Shown: in pieces, positions 21,052 to 33,695 of the stretch | Layout of the letters: every line of letters starts with the position of its first letter | Position numbering within the stretch: position 1 is the stretch's first letter | Source: Coffea arabica | Taxonomy: Eukaryota > Streptophyta > Magnoliopsida > Gentianales > Rubiaceae | Length of the DNA stretch: 64,000 bases | NCBI RefSeq assembly: GCF_036785885.1 | Contig: NC_092312.1 | Span: forward strand, 22,400,001 to 22,464,000 | Reading direction: 5' to 3' | Notes under the pieces: model-generated | Database searches by the model: none | What the model was told of the DNA's origin: nothing | Seen by the model: only the letters and a program-made list of their open reading frames with translations | Made by a program: the position numbers and the translations under genes

Positions 21052-23642
21052 GTATTTTATTGCTGATCCAAATTGAGATTTGATTATACGTCTTCTTGTA
21101 TCATCATGCACAATACTCATAATTAGCGATCCAAATGTACATGGAAAGTTTTTCATTCTCGTGACACTTTTTATACTACTTCTGTTCACTTTTTGAAAGA
21201 GCTGTAGAGGGATGGATATTTTTTTGAGAGAAAATTCTGAAAAACTTATCAAAGCCATGTATCCGTGTATACCGTACATAAAGAAGGCCAACATTTTAGC
21301 CAATTATATAAGAAACAGATTTTCGCAGCTTCAAGTGCAAGGGATCAAACAATAACAGAATTACTGATTTTCTTTTTCTGGTTTTCTTGATTAGCAATGT
21401 GCTGTTGTAATTTATCAGTTACCCTACTCATTTCTGGGCACTACGTTTCTGGGCAAAGAGTAACCAGCGACAACTACCTTCCGCAATTATGCTTTGCTGC
21501 CTCAATTGTAGTATGCCAAATTTCATGTTCATAGATTTCGAAGAATTATAAGTGCTCCTGAGAAAATGAAGAAGTAGAGAATCACTAGGCATTGAATTCA
21601 ACCATGACTAAAGTCCGCGTAAGATGCTAGACTCGTTGATAATGTTGACAAACGAGGAACTTAGACTAGACTCAAAAGGTCATGAATTAAAGCAAAGTTC
21701 AAAGAGCTCCAATTTTCACGGAAAAAAAAAAAAGAAAAGAAAAAGTGCAATTGAAAATACCAAAAAACTTGAAACCGTCTTCTTTTCTTTGTCATTCCTT
21801 TGTATATGATCTGTGAACGAAATCAAGCATATTCATAGATGTACAAGCAAATTTTGTGAAGAGCTATTAATACTTACTAGGCGTCAGTTCTCAAAACATT
21901 ACCCTTGCATTTATAGAATTAATTTCGGCTGACCACTTATTAGTTTGATATATGGATTGATAAGTTACTTGATAACACTGTTGGCAACCAAAAGTATGGA
22001 AAGAAAAATTAGTTGGCAGTGTTTTGGGAATTTATAATGAACTCGTTTTATTTTGAAATTATGCATTTACAATAAGTATTATTGCTTTCCCCATCACACC
22101 ATTGCGCGCAATGGGTATCATGCTGAAATAACAAAATTTAAGGTAATTGTGCAAATTGGAGTGAGTTGACTTGCGTGGAGTATTACTCAAAGTGATTGAA
22201 TCGGTCAATTATGAATGGGGTTCAAGGAATGAGATTGAGCTTTTTAATATTAATCCCATGATGATTATGTAGTATCTAGAACCATCATGTTACTCATGTC
22301 ATGAAGACATGGACTAATTCACCTGGCAAATGATGGAGCCACACCCTAAAATCTCAAATGCAACCAGCAAAGTGTATAAAGCTACTCGTATAATATAGCC
22401 CCTAAAATATACTTAAGTTTCAGATTTTTATGAGTTATTGGTTTAAGAAAGGAGAGAACTTAAAAGTTAAGAGCCAGAGCTAATTTGGTTCATTGAAAGT
22501 GTAGTTGCCAGAATTAATTTAATTAATTTGGCTTTTGCTTTTTCATTTTTTCTAGGGAGTTGGTAGCTAGATTATCAAAACTTAGAAGAATTGTCCCATG
22601 CATGATATTAAACCTTAAACAAAAGATTAAGCAGCCAAGGAAGGGAGTTCAGAGTCCAGTTCCTCTACAGTATACAGACGAGTGGTGTAGTACCAAAAAT
22701 GGGTTACGCGTTGTTGGACTCTGACTGTCCCTCCAACACGCAAAACTACAAGAAAAATGATTGGGACTTGACAGTGAAGTTGTAAGGGCCCCTGAATTAA
22801 TCCCGCAAATTTTGCCATGATCGTATTCTAAACTCAGCCTACTTTTTTCTTTTTACGGCATAAGATGCGTCTACTTGGAATAAAGGGTACTTTTTTTTAT
22901 ATTTAAATTAACATTAATTACCATATAGTATATACATCTAATGATAATAATATACATGCAGTTAGTGATCCTGTCTATATATATATATTTTTGAGTTTAG
23001 TATAAGTTATGGAACTATTTTCTTGTATAGTGTGCCAAGTAATTAACAATTTTTATGTGTGAAAATGATGAAAAGACTGGTCACAATATATGTGTGCGTG
23101 TACGCGCGCGAGCACACACCTGTTAGCATTTGTAAATTTTCGAGACGTTGAAAATTCACTGTGGAGTTTCTGAGACGAATTAGATGAATGTCATTTTCAA
23201 CTGATTTTTTCCTCTCATGCCAAAATTTCCCCCACCCAACCCAGTTAAGAAGAAGGAAAAAGAATATTTGTTGTACAATGAATGAATAATGTAAGTCTGT
23301 TGGCAATGAAAAGACGCTACTGTTAAATTTGACTAATCAAAATCGTGCCAGCGACTAGTTTTTATTCATCTTCTTCCCTTGTTACTGCTTTTTGGACCAG
23401 TGGGTGGAGGATTTTGTGGATTCACCGTCTAAAGTTCATGACTTTGGGAAAAGATACTGCAGCTTGTAAATGCATGTCCTTTTTGTTTTTCTGGTAAAAT
23501 TGTAAAGTGTATGACCAAGTTGGAGATACAGACCTGCAACCTAGTAAGAAAAAGAAAAAAAAATATATATATAAAGAAAGATTTTAGCCCCATTTTAGGA
23601 ATTTGATTATTGACATGTCAAACAGCCCTTCTTGGCTTCTTC

Positions 23643-23704
<62 letters not shown>

Positions 23705-25702
23705 GTTGTCTCATGAAGATGCCAGCACTCCCACTAGACAAGTTATATGTCCTGCCCCTGAATTCCCTAAATACAACTTCTTATCATGAACCTCTCGTAT
23801 TTCTTTTCTTGTCTACTTTTGGTCCATATATACATATAACCCTAATGAAAATCTTTTTCTTTTTTTGCACTGTTGTTATTTCAAATGTAATTCATTAGGT
23901 GCCATTTATACAAACCAATACATAGGTGAGTGAGCATTCAAGAGACATTCTCGTACGTTTTCAAAAAAAAAAAAAAATAATAATAAAGAAGAAGATTTTA
24001 GCATAAAAGTCACTTGAAGATTTTCAATTACTACAGCTTGATTAAGCTGAAATGGATGCTTTCAGCTAAACATTAGCGTTCGACCCTTATTAAAATGCAA
24101 TTCTTGAGCTTGTCATCTTTGATCCAAAAGCACTATTGCCCAAAATCAGAATTTGAAATTTTACTTATTATATAAGCTCTTTCTTATTGAGAAGCTTCTG
24201 CACCTTGACCACACTATTGACTTAAAGAAGTTAATTTGGAAAAGTGTATAACTATAAAGGTGGATAATAATTATTAGTATGTACGTATACAGGATAGGTT
24301 GGGTATGATTTGCGCGTATTAACGAGTGTTCAATGGTTGGGCACTTGTTGAAAAAATCTTTAAAGAAAAAACTAAATGAGAAGGGAAAAAAATAACTACG
24401 CCAATGATGATTTTTACATTTTCTTTTTATATATGTAATTGGAAATCTTCAGACTAGTTCCAATGAAATTTCTAGCATTAACTTCATCGTACAAAATACA
24501 GAAAAAAACAAATCACCGGGCAAGGACTGAGTTGGAGGCTAATTGTACATGTAATGGGGAAAACAAAAAAGAAATAGATGAAAACTACATCGTAGTATGT
24601 CATCTAATGCTTGTTCGGTAGACGGGGTTGGATCGAGTGATGAGATGAGAGGAATTGTAAGCAGTAGGATATGGGTTCAAAGCCTCCGACTCAACCCAAA
24701 AGAAAAAAATCTTATGCTTGTTCAAATGAAAGGCAAAAGAAGAAGAAGGAGGACCAGGTCCACCAATTTGCCCAAATAAAACGGCATTTACTTTACTCCC
24801 CTAGAATACTCCATTCTCAAAGGAAAGAAGTTAGTTTCCTCCTCATTTCCCCACCCCACATTTTTATCACACATTTCAACCAAAGATCCAAAATTAAAGG
24901 GGCAGATTTTCCAAATATAATGCCAAACTCTTTAATCTTTTTTATGACTCATTAATTATGAATCTATATGTCCCCCAAGATGAATTCCCACGTCATGCAT
25001 GGAATGGCATTCTTGAACCAGCCCCACCCTCCAAACCTTTGTACTTTGGCCCCTTTTTACCAGCCAAAAGGTAACAGAATCTACCGGCTTTTAATTTAAG
25101 TGATTTTCGACTTTTAATTGTATTTAATTACTCGAAATTTACTCTACCAAAGCAGCCACATTCCGTTATTAATCTTGAGTATACCACCAGCCCATACAGT
25201 TCTGTCAAACACCATATCCTACTGAGGTTGTAGTTGTTCCCTTCTTCTCAGGTCACTGCTAACTAGTTTGGGGCCATTTCTTTAATTATTATTGGATTAT
25301 TTTGGTTACATTAAACTTGCAAGATAGGTAATATTAATCATTCATCCAACAAAACCCACCAAAAAAAAAAAGATAAAAGGAATAGAAAGGAAGAAAGAAA
25401 AGAAACAGAGTTATTAAGGGCTGTTTAGGAATGTAAAGATGCGGATAGACTTAAATGCAAAAGCTCGAATGTTACACGTCTTCATGCATACCCCTCAATT
25501 AATTAAGCAGTACAATTTCTTAATTTATTGCTGTTTGCCGTTTTTAACCAAAAACAAAAAAAGATTTACTTCCTCAAATTAAAGAAATCTGAACCGAATT
25601 CTCAAGACTGCATTACTAGATTATTATTATTATAATAATATATATTTTCAATGGTTGTTCGTGTAGGCTCATATACATAGTCACTCTCCTCGGTGTAAAG
25701 AA
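21052..25702. other. Intergenic region between the two zinc-finger genes
   Basis: About 4.6 kb of AT-rich DNA without a supported gene. It contains a long (TA)n microsatellite (23646-23701). Near 24615-24710 a tRNA-like stretch (gatatgggttcaaagcc) followed by A-rich sequence may be a SINE remnant. Confidence 0.5.
23646..23701. repeat. (TA)n microsatellite
   Basis: 28 uninterrupted TA units, likely highly polymorphic. Confidence 0.95.
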
Positions 25703-25918
25703 ATGCTTGTCAACTACTCCTTTTTAGTTTCCTTCCACTCTCTTTATGCTTCAAACCAGAGAGGAAGAAGCAGCCTCCCAAGCACTTCTCTCCACAAAAA
25801 ACAAAAGCATAAAGGGAGAGAGAGTCCTAATCCTAAGTTAGAGGGGGGGCGGGGGGAAAAGAAAAGAGAAGAGGCAAAAATTTTTTGGTGGGGTGAAGTT
25901 GATTTTGGCTTCTTTGAT

Positions 25919-27184
25919 ATGGAGAAGCACAGATGTAAGCTATGCTCTAGGAATTTTGCTAATGGCAGAGCTCTGGGTGGGCACATGAGATCTCACATGA
26001 TGAATCTGTGCGCAGCATCCAAGGCCAAGCAGGAATTCATCAAAGAGGAGCATGAAGAAGAAGAAGTTATGAACATTAATGATGAGAGGCAAATTAGTGA
26101 AGAGTTTGAGTCAGTGCCATCATCATCTTTTTCATCATCATCATCGTCAGAAGATGAAGAGATTAATCCAAAGAAAAAGGTCGGCATGGTGATGGATCAA
26201 GAATTCTGTTTTGGAGGAGTTGAGGTAACCGCTGCTGCTGCTGATTCTGTTGTTGTTCAGGATAGGGAGAGTGAGACCGAGTCATCAAAGAATCCAATTT
26301 GTAGAAGATCCAAAAGAGTTAGGAAATCAAGAGTTTCGGATGCAGTCCAATTTTCCGGTTATATTAATGATAGGATGGCAGAACTGAAAAAGCCCAAGTC
26401 TGGAAAACAGGGCAGGTTTTCTTGTGAATTACCATTTGCGGATGCTGAACCCGTTAGTTCAATCTCTGATACCACCACAGAAGAAGTTGTTGCTTATTGC
26501 TTGATGATGCTATCTAGAGACAAGTGGAAGAAAGAAGACAATGAAGAAGAAGCCATGTACGGAGGAGAAGAAGTGGAGGAGGAGGAGGAGGAGGCAGAGG
26601 AAGGAAAGGCTGATCATGAAGAACCAAAAAAGCAGAAAAAGAATAAAGATGCAAAGAGCCAGTACTGTCATGATTTTGGTGTGGTTAAAGTAACCAAGAG
26701 CAGGACTAGGGGGAAGTACAGATGTGAAACATGTAACAAAGCATTTCGCTCTTATCAGGCCTTGGGGGGGCACAGAGCCAGTCACAAGAGAATTAAAGCC
26801 CACAACAGCAATTCAACAGAGGAAGAAGTAGCAGGGGTGGAAACAGGGAATGCGGCCTCAGCTGCTGCAGTTTCTAGTGCGGTGGTTGAAGAGAAGATAC
26901 ATGAATGCCCAGTTTGCTACAGAATTTTCTCATCAGGTCAGGCTCTAGGTGGGCACAAGAGATCACATGTCATGGGTGCAGCTGCAGTAGCGGCAGCGGC
27001 GGCAGCGGCGGCAGCAACCACACATGTCAGTATCAGGACTAGTCCTGCAGCTAAACCATTTTCAAGATTTGGAGAGACTTTCATAGATCTTAATCTTCCA
27101 GCTCCAGTTGATGATGATGAGATCAGTCAAATCGAACTTTCTGCAGTTTCTGATGCTGAATTTGTCAACCCATTCAAGCAATGA
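25919..27184 (+). CDS. Three-finger C2H2 zinc-finger protein, ZAT-like, with EAR motif
   Basis: Intronless, 421 residues, probably a nuclear repressor. Fingers at residues 6-26 (CKLCSRNFANGRALGGH), 269-289 (CETCNKAFRSYQALGGH) and 330-350 (CPVCYRIFSSGQALGGH). A good L-box (EEVVAYCLMMLSRDKW, about 185-203) lies before a Glu-rich stretch, and the EAR motif DLNLP is at 390-394. Between finger 3 and the EAR motif is a poly-Ala tract encoded by gcagcggcg-type repeats. The start at 25919 is chosen because family members begin only a few residues before finger 1. The frame is open up to an ATG at 25703, which would add 72 basic, low-complexity residues. It neighbours the related gene at 19582 and is likely a diverged tandem paralogue. 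Confidence 0.92.
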   Translation: MEKHRCKLCSRNFANGRALGGHMRSHMMNLCAASKAKQEFIKEEHEEEEVMNINDERQISEEFESVPSSSFSSSSSSEDEEINPKKKVGMVMDQEFCFGGVEVTAAAADSVVVQDRESETESSKNPICRRSKRVRKSRVSDAVQFSGYINDRMAELKKPKSGKQGRFSCELPFADAEPVSSISDTTTEEVVAYCLMMLSRDKWKKEDNEEEAMYGGEEVEEEEEEAEEGKADHEEPKKQKKNKDAKSQYCHDFGVVKVTKSRTRGKYRCETCNKAFRSYQALGGHRASHKRIKAHNSNSTEEEVAGVETGNAASAAAVSSAVVEEKIHECPVCYRIFSSGQALGGHKRSHVMGAAAVAAAAAAAAATTHVSIRTSPAAKPFSRFGETFIDLNLPAPVDDDEISQIELSAVSDAEFVNPFKQ

Positions 27185-28820
27185 AACTCTTCAAATTAGG
27201 AACTTTTTGCAGGAAAAAAAAAAAGAAGAAGTAGATTCACAGTAACAGATGAACTTTTCTTGGGTAGCTTGAATGAATGAAATCCCATCGGTTTACTAAT
27301 CAGAATGTAATTTAAACCATTGGATAGAAAGGGTTTCTTGATATTTGCCCATTTTACTTATCATTGGCCTGTAATTCGCTTCATTCCAAATCCTGTTACT
27401 CTTGACAGCTACGACATCATTTAACCCAAGGCAACTCATTTTAATCAGTACTGATAGCTAAAACTCTTCCAAATTTGGAACAAGATTATGCAGAAAAGAG
27501 CTCTTGCATGTGCCAACACTTTTCGGTAAAATGGAAATACGGTACTGCTATTATGTTTTTTGGTTGCTTTTTCATATATGCTATAGGTGACAAGGAGGAA
27601 AATCCCAAGTGAGACTCCAATACAAGTAATTGATCTGAACAAAGAACAAATCGTTCATATTTACCAATGGGATTAACTCTCGTGTCGCTACAGTGACAGG
27701 GAATCAGTTTTGTGGGGCGCAGTGGTTCGGCTTCCTACCAAGTGCGGATCACAGTTTGGCCATTTCAATGTGGCTTTCATTATTTTATTTTTATTTTCCC
27801 CCCTATTTTGACCGCGTGGGGAAGGGGGGAGTTGGAAGACTTGAAGCAGTATCGAAAGTGCTCTGATCTCATGGTTTTCTTTTCCATTCCACCTGTTCAA
27901 TCAATCCAAGTAGGCATTTTCTTTGTAATTTCTTGAACAAAAAAATTTTTGTTTTTTTTTGGCTTTTTTGGGGGAAAGAAGTTGCTTAAGAAAGGAAGGT
28001 GTGTGAATGAAATGAAATAATAAATAATGATAAAAGGCAAGTTCCACCTGTCACAACTGTCCTAATAGTACCAGAGTTCGGTGGAGTTGAAGCTCAGCAA
28101 CAACAGAGGAAGCTAATTCCCTCTTAGCATTTCCTCTGTTCTTTCCTTGTCTTTGTCTCCTCTTTTCCTCTCTCATCTTTTTTGTACTTTTACTTTCCGT
28201 GGTGCCTGCAACTATTCCAGGCTTCGGTTGAAGATCTGAAATTATTTTCAGCCTACTACGCACTCCACAGAATTCAATAGTCTAATTTCAATTCAATTTT
28301 TAGGAGCAAATAATTTACATTAAGCTTTTATACTATTCAATTCTTGAAAAGATAAATGGAAAGTGAAAAATGCTTTCCTTTGTTTAATTGTTGGAGGGGA
28401 ATATTGATGGACGGTTTGGTCATTGGTGTTGTGTTGTGTTATCAATGAGAGAGCCTAGTAGTATCATATCAGGTTCATGCATGGTGAGTGAAAATATACC
28501 ACAGCCTTTACTCACATTGATGAGTGGATATCGATTGGCCAACCTGCTTGCTTTTGGTTTTCTACTGCTTACCTCTTCTTCTTTCTTTTTTTTTTGTTTT
28601 AAATAATCGAAAAAGAACACTAATAAATTACTATATTCTTTTCGTCTAATATAAATACAAGTAAGTAATTAATAAAGTAGAACGACTGAATCCTGTAAAC
28701 ATAGGTTTTAAAGCGTTATCTTTGTGATTTTGATTTTTTTTTATCGTTTACTTTCTCCTTAATTATGTTGTATTCATTACATCTTTAGAGCCAATGGCAA
28801 AGGCTAGGAGACGAATTTTA
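27185..28820. other. Intergenic DNA
   Basis: AT-rich, including the presumed 3' end of the zinc-finger gene. No gene, RNA or transposon ends recognised. Confidence 0.4.
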
Positions 28821-28929
28821 GAGGGGTTACGACTTCTTTCTATTATGAAGGAATTGTATATAGTTCTTGAGGGGTTACGACTTTTGTTTATGAAGGAATT
28901 ATATATAATTCTTCAGGGGTTACGACTTA
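28821..28929. repeat. Short tandem repeat, about 2.4 units of 45-48 bp
   Basis: Three occurrences of GGGGTTACGACTT (starting near 28823, 28871 and 28916) separated by similar spacers containing atgaaggaatt and a tatat stretch. The third unit is truncated. Confidence 0.8.
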
Positions 28930-29266
28930 AGTACAAAGTCAGGTTTAGATGGGTTTTTTTTTTTTTTTTTTTTTTAAATTTAGGGTTTGATTATTAAACA
29001 CATTGAAAGTGATATAAGGAGACACTTGTCATTTCCTAGGATCAAATGTCATGTTGGGTTTCCTTTAGTGCCACAAAGCATAACTATATGGCCAGCATTT
29101 TCAGCAAGCCAATTTTTTTTTTTTGTAATTTTTGGAAATTGGAGTAACTTGGAGCTTCTTTTCATTGCCTAAACAACATGCTCCAGACGTGTCGAGCAGA
29201 AAATCACAGTACCATTCCATTAGTAGCATACAAAGGCAAATTTATGTACCAATGATCGACCACATT

Positions 29267-29467
29267 TGTCCCCACGAGTTTAGCCACATGGTAGCAGTGT
29301 TTACTTGGGACATTCAGGTCCCGGGTTCGAAACTGTGCTATTGGGACGCCTGTGCACTTATCCTGCCTTGGTCGGGTTGGAGCGCCGGGCTCGGGCCGCA
29401 GGGGATTAGTTGGACTCCGTAAGAATTGACCCAAACATCCCTGTGTCGACAAAAAAAAAAAAAAAAA
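29267..29467 (+). mobile_element. tRNA-derived SINE with poly(A) tail
   Basis: 201 bp flanked by a perfect 12-bp target duplication ATCGACCACATT (29255-29266 and 29468-29479). The 5' part is tRNA-like with an A-box-like region (TTTAGCCACATGGTAGCA) and a B box (GGTTCGAAAC near 29324-29333). It ends in an A-run of about 18. A SINE needs a LINE for mobilisation; two L1-type LINE remnants occur in this window but no shared 3' tail was noted. Perfect flanks and tail suggest a fairly recent insertion. Confidence 0.88.
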
Positions 29468-29479
29468 ATCGACCACATT

Positions 29480-30543
29480 GGTTTTCTTTTGGATATATTC
29501 AAATTGCAACTAGTATATCCAATTTAAAAAAAAAAAATTTACCAACTAAAGCAAAGAGAACTTAATTGATTTTTTTCCAATTCAAAAGAAAAAAGGGAAA
29601 AGAAAAAGAATTGAAGCTGTTGAAAATATGTAGTAGCTATTTGATTTAAACCACTAATTAATATTCTTCAACATTCAACAACCATCCAACTTGCAAGCTT
29701 GGGCATTTTACCTTTTTGTTTGTCCATTGGTTCATGGTTCTGGGGTTGGAAATAAAGTCAACTTCGACCACCACATCTCTCAAGATGGATGGATGACTCA
29801 AAGAGTAGAAATTTTATCGGTGACATTTGAAGGTTTCGTTCCAGAGCAGAGTTATTCAACACCAACGATGTTCTAGTTTCTGGTTATATTTTAGAATTTT
29901 CTGTGCTCAACTAACTATATGGATATTCGGTCAACAGAAATTATCAATGCACAATAATCAAAAGTCAAAGCTCTGATACATGACGAAACCAATCAAATTT
30001 ATGGGCAAGGTGGCCTTAGTCGGCTTACGGATTTAGCGCCCCTAAAAATTTTTAAAAAAATGCTTATTGCAGTTGAATTATTTTATATATTTTTTTTGGA
30101 TAGATAAAGTTTGGATGGATTCAACTCGCCACCATCACAAGTTAAAACATGCACTCGAAAGTGGATTTTTACAGATCATCGACCAATAAAGTTCTCAAAT
30201 TGATAATAGGATTCAAATACACAATCAGAAACTCTTACAAATCATCTATCAATACAGTCCTCACATCGATATCGGAATTCAAAACACGAATTATACAACC
30301 CTTATATGGACGGCGAGATTTGAACGCACAGCCTTTGATAAAAAAAAATTGATCCGTCCTTATTAATTGAGTCAACTTGTATTAGGCGTACTATATGTTT
30401 ATTAGTTCCTGTGCAATCTACGACTTGTTCTTTCATTCAACTAGATTATGTTTAAGGAGGTACGGATGTGGTCCTGTTTAATTAATCTTTGGTTGGGGGA
30501 CAACGGATGTTTCCAAAGAAGTTGAGGCCGTTATCGTGAAATC
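29480..30543. other. Intergenic DNA
   Basis: No gene seen. At about 30140-30330 two related stretches (tacagatcatc/tacaaatcatc followed by aatacagtcctcac-like text) suggest an old internal duplication or repeat fragment. Confidence 0.35.
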
Positions 30544-30546
30544 TTA

Positions 30547-30693
30547 TGCCTTGTTTGGATTGCTGTTTTTCGTCGAAAAATTACGTCGTTTTCCGAAATC
30601 ACATTTCCCTATTACCTTTTTCCCTCACATACATCAAATCGTTGCAGTAATTTTTCCATGAAAAATCATGAAAAATGCAATCCAAACACAACC
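30547..30693. mobile_element. Tourist-like MITE
   Basis: 147 bp with terminal inverted repeats (TGTTTGGATTGC on one side, GCAATCCAAACA on the other) and a TTA duplication on each side, the pattern of PIF/Harbinger MITEs. A half copy of the same terminus is at about 16065-16090. Confidence 0.7.
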
Positions 30694-30696
30694 TTA

Positions 30697-32566
30697 ATTA
30701 AGCATTCTATTCGACCTTCTAAAGTACTTTATTTTTGTTAGAATGGAGAGTTAATATTATATACACTGAATTGAACATGTATACAATATCAGGTCGGTTG
30801 AATACATAATACATATACAATATTTGAATTTTAAATTCAAATTTAGATTAATTGTTATGTATTTAATAGTGATAGTTTATACTACTACATTATATCACTG
30901 TATAGAAAATTAATTTTAAAATGAAACCTGATTCTTAATTGAACCAGTGTGTATAAGAAATTTCGGTTCCACGGCCAGAAATATCCGGAGTCTTCAGCAG
31001 AGTTACACGTATTTTCAATTGAAAACAATCGAAAGATCCATGGAGAAGGATCCATGCAATGTTGTGCTTTTTTTTTAAGGTCAAAATGATCATGCTAATA
31101 TTCTTTACACAGAATTAATGCCTAATGGGATTCCTCCCCTATCTATCTTGCTTTTCACACAAAAAGGAAAAGCCTAAAGGAAAGTGCAATCAGAACTACT
31201 GCTACCATGACCAAATGCTAGAATATACCACCACTTCATTTGTTTGCTTTCTTTCTTTACAACTTTTTCGTTTTTCTTATAGTTTCAGTGGATGAGATAT
31301 TTGAGATTGCGCATCGCGTGCAATTCCAATGGCACATTTTACTGGGATTAGAACGTCGAATCCCCTATTCAAGAAGTAAAAGAAAACTTTTGATTCTCTG
31401 TCCTTACATATAAGTGGATGTGTCATCTTCAACTTCAACAGAACTTTCTATTATGAGAGTTAGGACGAGGGAAAAGAAAATTAAGCAGACCTGATTCTTC
31501 TTTTGGATCAGGATTTAACAATTACGGCTCCCAATTGTCTAGGTCAATTCTAAGTAGAGGCATTAGCACATCTTTAACAAAATCTTTTTAGTATGATTGA
31601 AAAGAATTAACGCTTTAAATTTGCATGAATTGCAAAAATAGCTAGTTATTTGTAAGCAAGTTTCAAGCATAAAATCTGAATAATTGGCTGTGACAAAAAA
31701 TCATAAACCTTCACCAATCTGGAGACGAGTTCCTAGTCTCTTTAAGTCTTGACTTTGATAACGCTAATCTTTAGTTAATGGGTGATCAAATCAGCCAAAG
31801 CCACATAAATCAAGTGAGCATAGTTATGGGAGGAGAGGATTGGGTTGGGTGGCTTTTTATAGTTGGATGTGAGGCGCATTGCGTCGGTGGGTCGGTCCTG
31901 CTTCCATTGAAAACGAAAGAAACTTAAAACAGACGAGAAAAACCTAATAGCAAGTGCCTTCACATTTCTATGCACCATGCAATCGATCCATGACACCGAG
32001 TGGTAAGTGGTGCGGAAAGTCTTGATTGGCCTTCTTCGTGTGGAATTTTGAAGGTTGGAGAAACAAACGAAACCACCCATGATAACTTTTGCCGGCTTAT
32101 GACTTCCAAATTATGTCCCCCAAAAGGAACGAGTCAACAATAATCTTTTCACCTCTTTTCTTCATATTTCTACCAAAAAGACTACAATACATCATCACAA
32201 GTTACATCATTGGAACTGCACTTTCTTGCTAACATTAATTAATCCTAATCGATCGGCTGTATTTGTGTATCCAAATGGATGGAATTTAAAGCTCAACTCT
32301 AGCAACCACGAATCTAGTCTACACCTCTTTGGTGACTCTGGATTTTTGGGTCATCAACTTGAATCAATGTATAGCTTTTAATCAATAGTACTACTTTCAA
32401 CGACTTTGTCAGTCTAACTTGGACGTTTTGTTCCAATTCAGTCTTCCATCTTTGTGACCCGCCATAATTACTTTTCTCAAACTGCTAGACATGGAACTGT
32501 GCACTTCTCTTTCTTTAGTTATTTTTTTACTGCATCATTTCACACTGGGGGTTAAATTTAATACTA
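30697..32566. other. Intergenic DNA
   Basis: AT-rich. A 101-codon minus-strand open frame at 31775-32080 shows no recognisable domain. Nothing else supported. Confidence 0.35.
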
Positions 32567-32575
32567 TAATAGAAA

Positions 32576-33686
32576 GGGAAATTTGCCAAATTGATCCCTA
32601 ACAGTTTCACAAAAAACTTTTTTAGTCTCTAACATTTAAAATCAGCCAGAATAGTCCCTAACATATAAATTATGAGCCAGTTTGGTCATAATACTAGTAT
32701 TTGCTCATTTCTCTGACTAAAAATAGCACGCCTCTCTCACGTGGATATAATTTTAAGGGCAAAATCGGAAGACATTCGTTAATCCATGGTTTTAGACTCT
32801 TAAAGAAAGAGAATATTCTCTTCAAAACTCAAGTTCTCAATGGCTACTCTTCCATAACTCCACCCACTCCTCCTAGAGTCAATCTTGAGTCATTTTCCCT
32901 GCACCTACTCCATCAGATGCATTCCACCATCACCACTATTCCAAAGCCTGATGATCTCAAGAGAACCAGAAAACTTGAAGTTTGAAGAAGGTGAAATTTT
33001 GCATTTTGCAATCCTTCACGATATCCCAAATTGTTGAATCCTTCAGAAGCAGCGATTGTCCATCCTAGAATTCTCCATACTGTTCTTTCCATCGTTGATG
33101 ACATCCCATCCTACCGCAAGATTTTTATCAAAAGTCTATGGTTTTGTTACTTTCAAGAATGTTGAGTCTTTCTTGCTTGCCCTAGAAAACCCTAGCAATA
33201 AAATTGATGGGTTTGTCAGCAATAAAATTGGTAGAGAATGTGCCAACCAACTGAGATGAGTTCTGAGACTTTGTTGAATTATTTTGAGAGGTATGGTGAA
33301 ATTGAAGAAGGGCTTGAGGGTTTGATATGGGGACAGGGAAATCAAGGAAAGTGCAAAAGCTGCTTTGACTGAGAAGGTGAAATTTGTTGATGGTTTCCGG
33401 TTAGTTTGCAAAATGGTGTCGAGGGAAAGGGGAAAAAGTAATAGGAATCCAAAGGGGGTTTTACCTGTAAAATCATGGATTAACGAATATTTTCCGATTT
33501 TGCTCTTAAAATAATGTCCATGTGAGAGAGGTGTGCTGTTTGTAGTCGAAGAAATGAGTAAATACGAGCATTAGGACCAAACTGGCTCATAATTTATATG
33601 TTAGGGACTATTCTGGCTGATTTTAAATGTTATAGACTAAAAAAGTTTTTTGTGAAAATGTTAGGAATCAATTTGGCAAATTTCCC
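32576..33686. mobile_element. Pack-MULE carrying RRM-protein gene fragments
   Basis: 1111 bp with terminal inverted repeats of about 210 bp (32576-32788 and 33474-33686) and a perfect 9-bp target duplication TAATAGAAA (32567-32575 and 33687-33695), typical of Mutator-like elements. The unique centre is not transposase. It contains host-like pieces: SYRKIFIKSL, then KVYGFVTFKNVESFLLALE with KIDG, then SSETLLNYFERYGEIEEGLEG, each resembling part of an RRM of UBA2-type RNA-binding proteins. The pieces are broken by frameshifts and their order differs from an RRM, where the SSET...GEIEEG part precedes GYGFVTF. Family assignment of the captured gene is from memory of the motif. Confidence 0.78.
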
Positions 33687-33695
33687 TAATAGAAA

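Noticed and set aside
29300-29340. Possible tRNA gene
   Set aside because: The B box and A-box-like region belong to a SINE with poly(A) tail and target duplication; no complete cloverleaf is formed.
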